NCBI RefSeq assembly: GCF_009769755.1
Contig: NZ_SDWJ01000002.1
Span: forward strand, 1 to 64,000
DNA from: Sphingorhabdus profundilacus
GTDB lineage: Bacteria > Pseudomonadota > Alphaproteobacteria > Sphingomonadales > Sphingomonadaceae
DNA length: 64,000 nt
Direction: 5' to 3'
The position numbers and the translations under genes were made by a program. This document shows positions 1 through 9,370 of this stretch, one piece after another. How positions within the stretch are numbered: position 1 is the stretch's first letter; every line of letters begins with the position of its first letter. The notes beneath the pieces were generated by a model. The model did no database searches. It saw only the letters and a list, made by a program, of their open reading frames with translations, and was not told the origin of the DNA.

Positions 1-220
1 GAAGTGAGGATCATAAGAACTTTCACTGTCAATCTCCATCGGCGCAGGCGTGCCGCACTTTCGCTAGGAACAAGCCGCGGCCATCAGCTTTGTTCCGCAG
101 CCGCCGAATATTCCTGCCGTTTAAGGCATCACGCGCGGTCGTCGAAAGCGTCCGTTTGTTCGAGAGGACGTTAAGGCGGAACAAAATCTGCTGACGAGTA
201 TTCCCTTGGCGTAACGACTG

Positions 221-1918
221 ATGAAGGCGCACCGGATCGTGAACAGTGCAGCACCCGTTTACGTGTTCAAGCCGCATGAGCGGCCAACCTTGCCAGGCTC
301 GCCTGCGAACCCCGATCATCCGGCGGTCCGCCGGATCGGCTACCTCCTGGCCGCGATCCTGATCGGGATCACTGGCGGCCTCGGCAGCGCGTTGGTGACC
401 GTGAACCTGCCGTTCGTCCAGGGCACTTTGGGTTTATCGCCCGACGACGGGGCGTGGCTGCTGGCCGCATATTACATGACCAATGTCACCGCCAATCTGT
501 TGCTGATCAAATATCGCCAGCAGTTCGGCTTGCAACCGTTCATCCGCTACGTTCTGGGGGCCTATGTGCTTGTGACGTTCGCGCATCTGTTTATCCATGA
601 TTTCTGGTCGACGCTGGCGGTCCGCGCGATCAGCGGTCTTGCGGGAAGCGGTTTGAGCACGCTGACCATTCTATATTTCATGCAGGGCCTGCCCGCGCCC
701 AAGCGGCTCGCGGGAATCATGCTCGGCATCAGCGTGCCGCAGATTGCGACCCCGCTTGCCCGCGTGCTGTCACCCGATCTGCTGACTTGGGGCGATTGGC
801 GGATGACCTATTTCTTCGAATGCGGGTTGGCACTCGCGACACTGGCGGCGGTAATTGCGTTGCCTCTTCCGCCGAGCGAGCGCGAAAAGGCCTTCGAGCG
901 GAGCGATTTCCTCACATTCGGATTGCTCGCGCCTGGCCTGTGTCTGGTGATCGCAGTGCTCTGCCAGGGACGGTTGTTGTGGTGGACCGAGACGCCGTGG
1001 ATCGGTCTCGCCCTAGTCGCCGCGATCATGCTGATTACCGCAGCGCTCCTCGTCGAACACGGTCGCCGCAACCCGCTGATCAACACGCGCTGGCTCGGGA
1101 CTGCCGCCATTATCCGGCTGATGCTTATCGCGGCCTCGGTCCGGATACTCCTGTCCGAACAAAGTTTCGGCTCGGTCGGCTTTCTTACGGTGGTGGGCAT
1201 GGGCGTCGATCAGATGATGATGCTTAACCTCATCGTAGTGATGGCGTCGGTTGCTGGCGTGATCGTGATGCTGGCCTCGTTCCGAGCACACGACGTAGGC
1301 CTGCCGATCGGCATCGCTATCCTGATGATTGCGGTCGCGGCCTTTATGGACGCCAGTACGTCAAACCTTACGCGCCCCGACGATTTCTACCTTACCCAGT
1401 CGATGATCGGTTTTGCCTCGGTCCTGTTTCTCGGCACTGCAATGGTGATCGGCATCGCGCGCACGTTGCTTGCAGGAACGCAAAACCTCGTAAGCTTCGT
1501 CGTCTTGTTCAGCGTCAGCCAGAGCATCGGCGGGCTGGCGGGCTCGGCCGGGCTCGGCACCTTCCAGACGGTGCGCGAGAAATTCCATTCGCACGAACTC
1601 GTCCAGCGCATCGTGCTCACCGATCCGATGGTCGCCGGACGGATCAGGGGCGGCGGCGGCGCACTCGGTGGGGTGGTGACCGATCCGGATCAGCGAAATG
1701 TTCAAGGACTGGCCCTGCTGGGCAAGCAGGTCGCGCGCGAGGCGAATATCATGGCCTTTAACGACGTGTTCTTCTTGGTGGGCGTGCTCGCAAGCGGTGC
1801 GCTCATCTGGATGCTCGCAATCCGCCTGTCGATGCATCGCCGGGGCGAGATATCCCCGATCATCCAGCTGCAACAAAGGATTCAGGCCATATCAGCTGAG
1901 GTAACGAGCCGTGAATGA
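221..1918 (+). CDS. MFS drug efflux transporter, EmrB/QacA (DHA2) type
   Basis: A 565-residue, strongly hydrophobic protein with many predicted membrane segments, the size expected of 14-helix DHA2 transporters. It would export drugs or other toxic compounds using the proton gradient. The N-terminal 35 residues are soluble and precede the first helix. The gene overlaps the next one by 8 bases, and that gene encodes an EmrA-like adaptor followed by an outer-membrane factor, so the three together should form a tripartite pump spanning both membranes. The ATG start has no strong ribosome site in front of it, so a start a little further in is possible. No regulator gene is visible in the 220 bases upstream. 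The substrate cannot be read from sequence. Confidence 0.88.
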   Translation: MKAHRIVNSAAPVYVFKPHERPTLPGSPANPDHPAVRRIGYLLAAILIGITGGLGSALVTVNLPFVQGTLGLSPDDGAWLLAAYYMTNVTANLLLIKYRQQFGLQPFIRYVLGAYVLVTFAHLFIHDFWSTLAVRAISGLAGSGLSTLTILYFMQGLPAPKRLAGIMLGISVPQIATPLARVLSPDLLTWGDWRMTYFFECGLALATLAAVIALPLPPSEREKAFERSDFLTFGLLAPGLCLVIAVLCQGRLLWWTETPWIGLALVAAIMLITAALLVEHGRRNPLINTRWLGTAAIIRLMLIAASVRILLSEQSFGSVGFLTVVGMGVDQMMMLNLIVVMASVAGVIVMLASFRAHDVGLPIGIAILMIAVAAFMDASTSNLTRPDDFYLTQSMIGFASVLFLGTAMVIGIARTLLAGTQNLVSFVVLFSVSQSIGGLAGSAGLGTFQTVREKFHSHELVQRIVLTDPMVAGRIRGGGGALGGVVTDPDQRNVQGLALLGKQVAREANIMAFNDVFFLVGVLASGALIWMLAIRLSMHRRGEISPIIQLQQRIQAISAEVTSRE

Positions 1919-3014
1919 CGTACCCGCCGAACCAAACGGTGAGGCGCAAACCCAAACCCAAGCGCCCGACAAATGGGCTCCGCCCGCGCGTTCGCGTTGG
2001 GGGACATTGGTTGCTGTGGCAGCGGCGCTATTGGCCGTTCTTGCCGTCCTCTATGCTTGGCAGCTCTTTCCGTTCGCGGGCAGCGCCGAGCGCACCGATA
2101 ATGCCTATGTGAAGGGCAGCGTCACGATCATCAGCCCGCAGGTCAGCGGCTATGTCACGTCGGTGCCGGAGGTCGATTTCGCGCAGGTCCGGCGAGGGCA
2201 AATCCTCGCAACGATCGATGACCGTATCTATAGGGCCCGCGTCGAGCAGGCGCGGGCGAATGTCGCCGCGCAAAATGCCGCGCTGTCGAACTCGGCACAG
2301 GCCGAGCGATCGCGCGCTGCCGCGCTAGGCGCGCAGGACGCAGGTATCGCAAATGCGCGGGCCCAACTGGTTCGCGCGCAGGCCGATATGCGGCGGGCCG
2401 ATGCTCTCGTTGCCGACGGATCTATCTCTGCACGCGAACGCGACCAGACCCGCGCCGCACTGATGCAGGCAATGGCCGCACTCGCGCAGGCGCGGTCGGC
2501 GCGCGCGATCGGCGAAGAGGATATCCGATCGGTGCAGGTCGGACGCGGGGGACTGCGCGCTGGGGTCGAAGCCGCCGAAGCACAATTGCGGCTGGCGCAG
2601 ATCGATCTCGACAACACTATCATCCGCGCGCCGACCGACAGCCAGTTGAGTGAGATTGGCGTCCGTCGCGGCGCGTTCGTGACCACCGGCACCCAGTTGA
2701 TGTTTCTGGTGCCGCGCGCCAACTGGATTATCGCCAATTTCAAGGAAGCCCAAACGCGCAATATGCGCGTCGGACAGCGCGCCAATTTCACAGTCGATGC
2801 GCTCGGTGGTACCGAACTGTACGGCCGGATCGAGAGCATGGCTCCCGCTGCGGGCTCTGAGTTCACGGTTCTCAAGCCCGACAACGCGACGGGCAACTTC
2901 GTCAAGGTCGCGCAGAGGATTGCGGTGCGGATCGAGATCGGTCCGGGCCAGGCCGCTGCGGACAGGTTGCGACCGGGCATGTCGGTCGAAGTGCAGATTG
3001 TGACCGGGAAATGA
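1911..3014 (+). CDS. HlyD/EmrA-family membrane fusion protein
   Basis: A 367-residue periplasmic adaptor. Residues about 30-52 form one membrane anchor. The next part contains the biotinyl-lipoyl-like half motif around 'RTDNAYVKGS' typical of EmrA/HlyD, followed by a long Ala/Arg/Gln-rich coiled coil (about residues 105-240) and a beta-barrel domain. The start is GTG and lies inside the end of the transporter gene, which indicates translational coupling. The role is to link the inner-membrane transporter upstream to the outer-membrane channel downstream. The three-gene order (transporter, adaptor, outer-membrane factor) is a standard efflux operon layout. Confidence 0.9.
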   Translation: MNDVPAEPNGEAQTQTQAPDKWAPPARSRWGTLVAVAAALLAVLAVLYAWQLFPFAGSAERTDNAYVKGSVTIISPQVSGYVTSVPEVDFAQVRRGQILATIDDRIYRARVEQARANVAAQNAALSNSAQAERSRAAALGAQDAGIANARAQLVRAQADMRRADALVADGSISARERDQTRAALMQAMAALAQARSARAIGEEDIRSVQVGRGGLRAGVEAAEAQLRLAQIDLDNTIIRAPTDSQLSEIGVRRGAFVTTGTQLMFLVPRANWIIANFKEAQTRNMRVGQRANFTVDALGGTELYGRIESMAPAAGSEFTVLKPDNATGNFVKVAQRIAVRIEIGPGQAAADRLRPGMSVEVQIVTGK

Positions 3015-4414
3015 TCAAGCCCACCTCGATGCTTCTCCTGCTGACCTGTGGGCTTGCAAGCTGCGCGGGGCCTGCAGTCAAGCTTGCGAAAGTCGCACCC
3101 GTGACCCCTCCGGCGCAATGGCGGACCGATGTCGAACCCGGCAGCCTGATCAATGAGCGATGGTGGCAGCGCTTCAACGATCCGCAGCTGAACGCACTCA
3201 TCGAGCGCGGGCTGGCGAACAACAGCGATATTGGCATCGCGATCGGACGGCTTGGCGAAGCGCGCGCGCAGGAACGATCGGCGCGTGCCCAGTCTTCCCC
3301 GACGCTCGATGCAGGAGTTGGCGCTGCGGCGTCGCGCGCAGTCAGTCCGTTCGGCACGTCACAGGATTCCATCGGGACGCAGCCGACGCTTCAAATTGCC
3401 TATGAGGTCGACCTTTTCGGGCGAATTGCGGATCAGTCGGCGGCAGCGCGCAATGCGTTTTTGGCGAGTGCGGCCGCGCGCGACGCGACGCGGCTCTCGA
3501 TCGCGGCTGCCATTGCCAGCGGCTATGTCACGCTGTGTGCGCTCGATGCGCGACTCGGCATCGCGCAGCGTACGCTCGAAGCGCGGCGCGAGGCGCTGCG
3601 GATTGCTCGGTCGCGGACGCGCAACGGCTATTCGCCGCTGCTCGAACTGCGTCAGGCTGAAGCCGAATATCAGGCGACGCTTCAGATTATTCCACAAGCA
3701 CAGCTCGCAATCGCCCGTCAGGAGAATGCCCTGAGCATACTGGTCGGCGATGTGCCGGGGCTGATTGGGCGGACGTCCGCGCTGGGCCGGATCGTCCAAC
3801 CCGCTATTCCTGCGGCGTTGCCGTCTGAATTGCTGAGACGCCGTCCCGATGTGGCGCAGGCCGAATTTCAGCTGGCAGCGAGCGACCGTTCGCTCGCTGC
3901 CGCACGCAAGCGCTTTCTGCCACAAGTGCGTTTGACAGGGTCAGCAGGTGCCACCCTGTCCTCGTTGCTTGGCGATCCGATCGCGCTGTGGTCGATCGGC
4001 GGCAGCATCCTGGCACCATTGTTCGAGGGCGGCCGACTGAACGCTCAAGCCGAAGGCGCAGGCGCGCAGCGAGACCAGGCAGCATGGGCATATCGACGTG
4101 TTGCGCTCACCGCGTTTCGTGAAGTTGAGGATGCGCTTGCCGCCGCTCGGCGCCTGAGCCAGCAGCGGACGGCGATCGCGGCGCAGCGCGACGCCCTTTC
4201 GGGCGGCCTTCGGCTCGCGACCAATCGCTATCGGGCCGGCTACTCGCCCTATCTCGAACAACTCGATGCCCAGCGGGCACTTTTGAGCGCCGAATTATCG
4301 CTGATCCAGATCGAGGCCGACCAACTGACCAATCGAATTGCGCTGTTCCAGGCGATGGGTGGCGGGTGGACAAGCGCGGGTATTGGCACCGAGATATTTG
4401 GAAATTTGCCATAG
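3011..4414 (+). CDS. Outer-membrane efflux lipoprotein, OprM/NodT family
   Basis: A 467-residue TolC-like channel of the RND/EmrAB outer-membrane factor family. The N-terminus is a lipoprotein signal with lipobox LASC (Cys at about residue 18), so the protein should be acylated and anchored in the outer membrane. Two similar halves each contain long helical segments, including the 'RRPDVAQAE' motif typical of the family. It starts with an ATGA overlap with the adaptor gene, so the three pump genes form one operon. No recognisable gene lies in the 230 bases that follow before the next, oppositely oriented gene. Confidence 0.92.
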   Translation: MIKPTSMLLLLTCGLASCAGPAVKLAKVAPVTPPAQWRTDVEPGSLINERWWQRFNDPQLNALIERGLANNSDIGIAIGRLGEARAQERSARAQSSPTLDAGVGAAASRAVSPFGTSQDSIGTQPTLQIAYEVDLFGRIADQSAAARNAFLASAAARDATRLSIAAAIASGYVTLCALDARLGIAQRTLEARREALRIARSRTRNGYSPLLELRQAEAEYQATLQIIPQAQLAIARQENALSILVGDVPGLIGRTSALGRIVQPAIPAALPSELLRRRPDVAQAEFQLAASDRSLAAARKRFLPQVRLTGSAGATLSSLLGDPIALWSIGGSILAPLFEGGRLNAQAEGAGAQRDQAAWAYRRVALTAFREVEDALAAARRLSQQRTAIAAQRDALSGGLRLATNRYRAGYSPYLEQLDAQRALLSAELSLIQIEADQLTNRIALFQAMGGGWTSAGIGTEIFGNLP

Positions 4415-4644
4415 TCCGATCGCGCTAACATTGCGGTTGTTCGGACATGTCGCGGCAACCGTCGATAGCTGCCGTTGATTAAGCCGTCCGACCAATGGCA
4501 GATAATGGGCCGTTTCCAGACTGTCTGCTTCTATGCATGGAAACTGGCAATGCAGACGTTCGGTCGGAGAAACTTGAAGGTAGTTGCCGCTAACATTTCG
4601 TTTATTCGGCGACCGGTTCGCACTTCACGAAAACGGCTGTTTGT

Positions 4645-5421
4645 TCATTTCAAGACAGGCGCGCCAGGATCGGAGTGAGTTCCGGCACGCTGCGGTAGCA
4701 GAATAATGAGAACAACGATGAACAACGCAAGCACGGCCGAAGCGAGTGGGCGGCTGAAATCCAGTCCGCCTTTGTCGATCGGCTTGTCCAGGAAATCCCC
4801 AACCGCCGCACCGAGCGGCCGGGTAAGGATGAACGCGGCCCAGAACAGGATTATGCGGCTGACATTCGTGCGGTAGTATAGAAGAATCAGGAACAGCAAT
4901 CCGGCCGCGAAAATTCCAGCGGCTCCGATGTAACCAAAGCCCCCTGTGTCCGCCAACCAATCACCGAGCGCCGTCCCGAGGGTCTGGGAAAAAGTGATGG
5001 TCAGCCAATAAAACATCTCAGCTCGGCTATCTCTGATATCGTCTGCGTTTATCGTGCCAAGCGCCAGCCTCCAACTCGCTAACGAGCCGAGTACGAGACC
5101 AAGTAGTATTAATGATCCACCGGTGTAGCCGATACCCAATGATCGCGTCGCAAAGTCAGCGAGCGTCGTTCCCGCTGTAGTCGATGCAATTATGGTCGCC
5201 CAATAGAGCGAAGGGCGAAATGAACGTGCGGAAATCTGGATCGCAACGAGGCCGAGCAACAGCGCGGCAAACACGCCTGTCGCAGCAAGATAGCCCCAAT
5301 TCATCGTCATGCTGAGCGTGTCACCGCCCGTCTCGCCCAAGGTTGTTGCGAGAATTTTGATTGCCCAAAAGCCCACCGTTATTGTCGGGACTTTGCTCAT
5401 GGACTTTTCGACATTTTGCAT
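4645..5421 (-). CDS. COG4705-like multi-pass membrane protein
   Basis: A 258-residue hydrophobic protein that looks like the uncharacterised COG4705 membrane family. It contains internally repeated segments built on 'TLGETGGDTLS', 'TTAGTTLADF', 'TLGTALGDWL' and 'PLGAAVGDFL', each followed by a hydrophobic stretch, which suggests four duplicated helical hairpins with a conserved Gly/Asp motif. The start was placed at the ATG ending at 5421 because AGGAAGG lies about a dozen bases upstream of it; longer readings have no such site. It follows sodC by 67 bases on the same strand and may share its transcript. Function unknown; the repeated small-residue/Asp motif suggests a transporter, by inference only. 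Confidence 0.75.
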   Translation of the reverse strand: MQNVEKSMSKVPTITVGFWAIKILATTLGETGGDTLSMTMNWGYLAATGVFAALLLGLVAIQISARSFRPSLYWATIIASTTAGTTLADFATRSLGIGYTGGSLILLGLVLGSLASWRLALGTINADDIRDSRAEMFYWLTITFSQTLGTALGDWLADTGGFGYIGAAGIFAAGLLFLILLYYRTNVSRIILFWAAFILTRPLGAAVGDFLDKPIDKGGLDFSRPLASAVLALFIVVLIILLPQRAGTHSDPGAPVLK

Positions 5422-5488
5422 ATTCCGAATTTTCCTTCCTGGGTCACAGCTTACAAAGAGCTTGGCCACCGGCCGCTTCTAGCAACAT

Positions 5489-5986
5489 TCATCCGATGAC
5501 CGCGCACAAAATCCGCGGCCCGCTATTTCCGCTCGGATCAGTCATTCCGTCATCTGGGTTGGCGTGGATAATCAAAGCCGCACCGTCTGCATCGAGCAGT
5601 TGGTCTAGCGATGACATCAACATGAATCGCGCTTTGCCCTTGCCGTCTTTTCCCACGGTGATTTGTGCCAAATCGCCAAGATGTGCGCCCATCGAGTTTT
5701 GCAGACCGTGCTGTTTGACCTGAGGGTTCCAATGGCCACCCGCAGCGGTGAAGCCGTCGCCCCTACATTGTCCGGTGCTGTGAATGTGCATCGCATGAAA
5801 GCCGGGCATCATTCCGGATATTCTGATCGTTCCGTGGACCATACCGCCTTGCTGTTTCAAGGTTACCGACCCGTGGGAAACAGCGTCTGCATCCGCCAAT
5901 ATGCCTTTTGCATGGTCTGGCTTCGCCTGCACCGCGACCGGTTTGAGCAACAGCATCAGACAATAAAGGGATATGGTAACGCGCAT
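5489..5986 (-). CDS. sodC: Periplasmic Cu/Zn superoxide dismutase
   Basis: A 165-residue protein that converts superoxide to oxygen and hydrogen peroxide in the periplasm. Residues 1-21 are a signal peptide ending AVQA. Copper ligands are visible as His67 and His69 (HIH) and His141. His85 in GGHWNP is the likely bridging ligand, and zinc ligands are His93, His102 and Asp105 (HLGD). Cys74 and Cys161 should make the conserved disulfide, and Arg158 near the C-terminus is the usual active-site arginine. AGGAGA sits just before the ATG. It lies 74 bases downstream of the TonB-dependent receptor on the same strand, so it may belong to the same transcript. Confidence 0.93.
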   Translation of the reverse strand: MRVTISLYCLMLLLKPVAVQAKPDHAKGILADADAVSHGSVTLKQQGGMVHGTIRISGMMPGFHAMHIHSTGQCRGDGFTAAGGHWNPQVKQHGLQNSMGAHLGDLAQITVGKDGKGKARFMLMSSLDQLLDADGAALIIHANPDDGMTDPSGNSGPRILCAVIG

Positions 5987-6060
5987 GGCACTCTCCTGAC
6001 ATTAATTGTCAAGGGAGACGTCACGACACGCTGCTCACCGCAGCCGTTTTGCAGATTTCC

Positions 6061-8484
6061 TCACCAATTTTTCCGGATGCCGATGCGGAAGGTTCGAGGT
6101 TGCATGGGCGTTCTCTGATCCATGCTGCCGATGGAGAATGAATTTCCGAAGCTAAATGTATCGGCATCCGAACCTAACAGATTGGCAATTCCAGCACTTA
6201 TCGTCCAATCGTCCGATGCATAGGAGCAATCAACATCGACCGCCATTCTCGCGCCGATTCGGCGGTTAAGCAGTGGATCGAGGCTGAGGCGCGTAGGCCC
6301 GATCCAATTTGCGCGCGCGCCCAATTGCAGTATGCCTGTCCCTAAATCTAGCGTGCGATGTGCCATCACATGCGCTTTATATTTTGGCACAATAGGCAAA
6401 GCACTGTCCGGCGGAAGCGCAAGGCCAGGTTCAGGCACCTCTAGACGTGCGTGCTGCAGGTCGAACCCGCCTGACAATTGCCAAATCGTGTCGTTCCAAC
6501 CTAGCCGAACTTCGGCTCCGTAGATTTGGCCAGTCCCGCTATTGCGCGTGGCGACCAGCCCGTTTGGTAGAAGGTAATCGGACTGGATATGATCCCAATT
6601 CGCCAAATACCCCGTTGCATTTGCGGTCCAATGCCCGTCACGGCTTCGCCAACGGTCGCCCAATTCCCAGGATTTTAGCTCATCGGATTCGAACTCTGCA
6701 TCGGCTGTCGGTGCAAATGGGCTGAGGCCCGCCGGTCGGAACGCACTCGAGTAACGAAGATACAGAAAGTGAAGTTCGTCGGGAGTCCAGCTGACCGACA
6801 GGCTCGGGGAGACGCCTGTGCGTCTAGTTTTGCGTGCAGCAGTGCCTGAATTTTCTGTCCGCTCGTCGTTGGATAGGGCGCGGAACAAGCGCAGTCCCGC
6901 CTCGGCACGGACGGCACTTGTAATCGGGGCAGAGAAGTTCGCGAAGATCGCGGCCTCGCTGTTGGTCTGATTGAGTTCGCCGACGCTGACCGCGGCGCCG
7001 ACAGCGGGCTGCAACTCTGCCAATAATGTCGTATTCGCCGACAGATAGGACGCGCCGACCAGCCATCGAAACTCGGTCCCCCCTGACAAACGGATTTCCT
7101 GATTGAACAGACGGTATATCCGGTCGTCTTCAAAACGCAGAGGGCCATTTAGTCCGAAAAATGCACCGGATGCGGTGGCATCGAGTACCGAGGCAACTTC
7201 GTGCGAAGTCAAACTGGTGACCGACACCAGGTCAGCCGTGCCAAGCTGACCACGAACCGTCAGGCGGCCATTCAGAAAGTCGTTGTCATGCGGTTCAGCG
7301 ATGGTGCCCGCTCGTTGATACGGACGAGTTAAGGATGTTGCATATTGGCTGTCGTCGACATCTAGCAGTTGTACCGCCCCAGCCAAATCGGCGGTCCAGC
7401 CCTCTAGCGGAACCCACCTTATGTCGGCCCGCCCGCCCAGAACCCGACTTGAATTGCTATTTCGCCCGAACGGACCCGACCGATCAATCCATCCGGCGTT
7501 TCTGGCTGCATAGGCAACTGCGCGCAAGGCCAAGCGGCCGTCCACCAGCGGTAGGTTCAGCATTGCATTGCCGTTCCATCCGGGGCCGCTTCCCCCCGAC
7601 AGCTCGGCCCCGACCACAAGCTCGCCTGCTATTTGATCCAGTACCGGCGCCTTTGGCACGATGCGGTAAACGCCGCCGAGCGCGCCGGTTCCATGCAGCG
7701 GTCCCTGTGGTCCCTCAAGCAACTCCACGCGCTCAACATCAACCAGAGTCAGGTCGGGGTCGGGCGCGTTGAAGGTGACGCGGGCATCGTCCAGCTCGAC
7801 CGCCACCGTGCTTTGTGTGGCTCCGTTGAAAGGGCTGTCGGCAACGCCCCGGATAAAGCTGCGGTTGCGACCCGGACCCAGATTGGTCAGCACCATCCCG
7901 TCGGACAGCGCCGCCACGGCCTGTGTGCCGGGAAGCGCTGCCAATGAGATCAGGTCGGTTCCGGATAACATAATGACCGATAGCGGCGTCGTTTGGACTG
8001 GGCTCGAAAGCTTGGTCGCCGTCACGATAATTTCTTGCAGCGGAAGTTCGTCCGGGGGAGGTGGCAGGGTTGTTTGTGCTGGTGGTTTTGTGCGCCTCGA
8101 CGGCTTAGGCGACGCATGGCGGCCGGGCCCGGCTACAATGCGCCAGGCCATTGGTCCGGTTTGGGCCGCGCGCAATTGAGTGCCGGCCAACAACCGGCGA
8201 AGCGCATCTTCGACGCGCATTTTGCCTCGGAATGCCCGAACCTTTTTTGATGGCAGCCGCGGGGGATAACCAATTGATGCGCCGGTCTGCTCTGCAAGTG
8301 CAATCAGGGCGTCGCTCAGTTCTCCGGCCGGTAAGGAAATTACATATTGTGATGGCGCAGCGACAGCAGCCGAAGGCGCCGCAAGGCTAACGCTTAGCGC
8401 TGATCCGAACAGAGCCGCCTTGCTCGCTGCGCGCAAGGTCCATGAAATCGGCCAAATTCTTGTCGAGCGAATGTCCGTCACCAA
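6061..8484 (-). CDS. TonB-dependent receptor with N-terminal STN signalling domain
   Basis: An 807-residue outer-membrane receptor of the FecA/FpvA type. Residues 1-42 hold a signal peptide (after an unusual extension), about 50-118 an STN domain used for transmembrane signalling, about 120-146 a proline-rich linker, then a TonB-box-like EIIVTA (151-156), a plug domain and a 22-strand barrel ending in an aromatic residue. It follows fecI- and fecR-like genes, so ligand binding should signal through FecR to release the sigma factor. The first codon here is TTG and gives a 98-base overlap with fecR; a GTG one codon later, or a TTG at about residue 17, are alternatives. The ligand (ferric siderophore or another metal complex) is unknown. 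Confidence 0.9.
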   Translation of the reverse strand: MVTDIRSTRIWPISWTLRAASKAALFGSALSVSLAAPSAAVAAPSQYVISLPAGELSDALIALAEQTGASIGYPPRLPSKKVRAFRGKMRVEDALRRLLAGTQLRAAQTGPMAWRIVAGPGRHASPKPSRRTKPPAQTTLPPPPDELPLQEIIVTATKLSSPVQTTPLSVIMLSGTDLISLAALPGTQAVAALSDGMVLTNLGPGRNRSFIRGVADSPFNGATQSTVAVELDDARVTFNAPDPDLTLVDVERVELLEGPQGPLHGTGALGGVYRIVPKAPVLDQIAGELVVGAELSGGSGPGWNGNAMLNLPLVDGRLALRAVAYAARNAGWIDRSGPFGRNSNSSRVLGGRADIRWVPLEGWTADLAGAVQLLDVDDSQYATSLTRPYQRAGTIAEPHDNDFLNGRLTVRGQLGTADLVSVTSLTSHEVASVLDATASGAFFGLNGPLRFEDDRIYRLFNQEIRLSGGTEFRWLVGASYLSANTTLLAELQPAVGAAVSVGELNQTNSEAAIFANFSAPITSAVRAEAGLRLFRALSNDERTENSGTAARKTRRTGVSPSLSVSWTPDELHFLYLRYSSAFRPAGLSPFAPTADAEFESDELKSWELGDRWRSRDGHWTANATGYLANWDHIQSDYLLPNGLVATRNSGTGQIYGAEVRLGWNDTIWQLSGGFDLQHARLEVPEPGLALPPDSALPIVPKYKAHVMAHRTLDLGTGILQLGARANWIGPTRLSLDPLLNRRIGARMAVDVDCSYASDDWTISAGIANLLGSDADTFSFGNSFSIGSMDQRTPMQPRTFRIGIRKNW

Positions 8485-9307
8485 TCGTCAATACCCCGGA
8501 AAACCGCCGGTCAGACACAGAAGGGTCTACGGTAACCGGCGCGAGCGTATAACGGCTAATCTCCTTGGCAACCTGCCGCAAGGGGGTTTCGCGGTAAACC
8601 AGCCTGTCTTTCCGCCAGCTGGCGACCGAGCCTGCCTCGATAAGCGATGTCGTAATGAGGCCGTTTTCGACATAAGCGCGTTGCCCTGCGGTCAGGGTCA
8701 GCTTCTTGCCTTTGGCAAACGACACAGCCACTGACCCTTCGGCAACCGAAACCCCGATCTGGTCACCGTTGCGCTGGACTTCGAACTGTGTACCGAGATC
8801 GATTACCGAAACATCACCAGCCTTGACGGTAAAGCCAACTTTCGGGTCATGTCTAACGCTAAAATGCGCGGCACCTTGGGCGAGCTCAACGGTATCAAAA
8901 TCATTTTTTCCGTGGAGAAGGCGGCTATTTCGATCCAGTTCGATATTAACGCGCGAATCCAGCGCGACTTGTATGGGAGAATCCCCCGCCCTCAACTCAA
9001 CCGACTGACCGGGAATGCCAAACCAGAGCGCGCCCGGAATAAATGCAGATGCGCCAAGCGCCAGCATCAAAAATGTGCGGCGTTGGGGGCGTACACTGTG
9101 GCCCATATCATTTGCCGGCAATGCGGCTTGAATCGCTGCTTTGTTCGTTTCTACCGTATCGTCGAGCATCAATATCGCGTCGTAAGCACGGCCATTTTCA
9201 GGTGAAACTTCGAGCCACGAAGTAAAGCCGTCGAAATCAGGATTGTCGCCCGACATCGCGGCATGCCAGTCGGCTGCTTCGTCCGATATTTTCTGATTAT
9301 TTGTCAT
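8387..9307 (-). CDS. FecR-family anti-sigma/signal transducer
   Basis: A 306-residue inner-membrane regulator. The N-terminal 55 residues match the cytoplasmic FecR N-terminal domain (DUF4880-like, 'AADWHAAMSGDN'). A single membrane segment lies at about residues 78-95. The periplasmic part includes the FecR core around 'LDSRVNIELDRNSRL' and a C-terminal segment that would contact the STN domain of the receptor. In this family the protein holds the ECF sigma factor and relays the state of the outer-membrane receptor. It lies 63 bases after the sigma-factor gene and overlaps the receptor gene, a standard fecI-fecR-receptor order. Confidence 0.92.
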   Translation of the reverse strand: MTNNQKISDEAADWHAAMSGDNPDFDGFTSWLEVSPENGRAYDAILMLDDTVETNKAAIQAALPANDMGHSVRPQRRTFLMLALGASAFIPGALWFGIPGQSVELRAGDSPIQVALDSRVNIELDRNSRLLHGKNDFDTVELAQGAAHFSVRHDPKVGFTVKAGDVSVIDLGTQFEVQRNGDQIGVSVAEGSVAVSFAKGKKLTLTAGQRAYVENGLITTSLIEAGSVASWRKDRLVYRETPLRQVAKEISRYTLAPVTVDPSVSDRRFSGVLTIGDGHSLDKNLADFMDLARSEQGGSVRISAKR

Positions 9308-9370
9308 GGCACCAATCCACGGCCATTTTCCCCTTGTTCACACCATAGACGTCGCCGACCCTAAGCAACC

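Noticed and set aside
29..319. Minus-strand 96-codon frame with IRRLRN and DGRGLFL, faintly like the start of tyrosine integrases
   Set aside because: The spacing between the IR and DG(R)GLFL parts is too short for the family, and it overlaps the transporter start. Only the short motif agrees, so I treat it as chance or an unprovable remnant.
4415..4644. Frame of 67 codons at 4475-4678 and two loose copies of CGCTAACATT-N-CG
   Set aside because: No family similarity, no ribosome site, and it runs into the end of the next gene. The direct repeats are short and imperfect.
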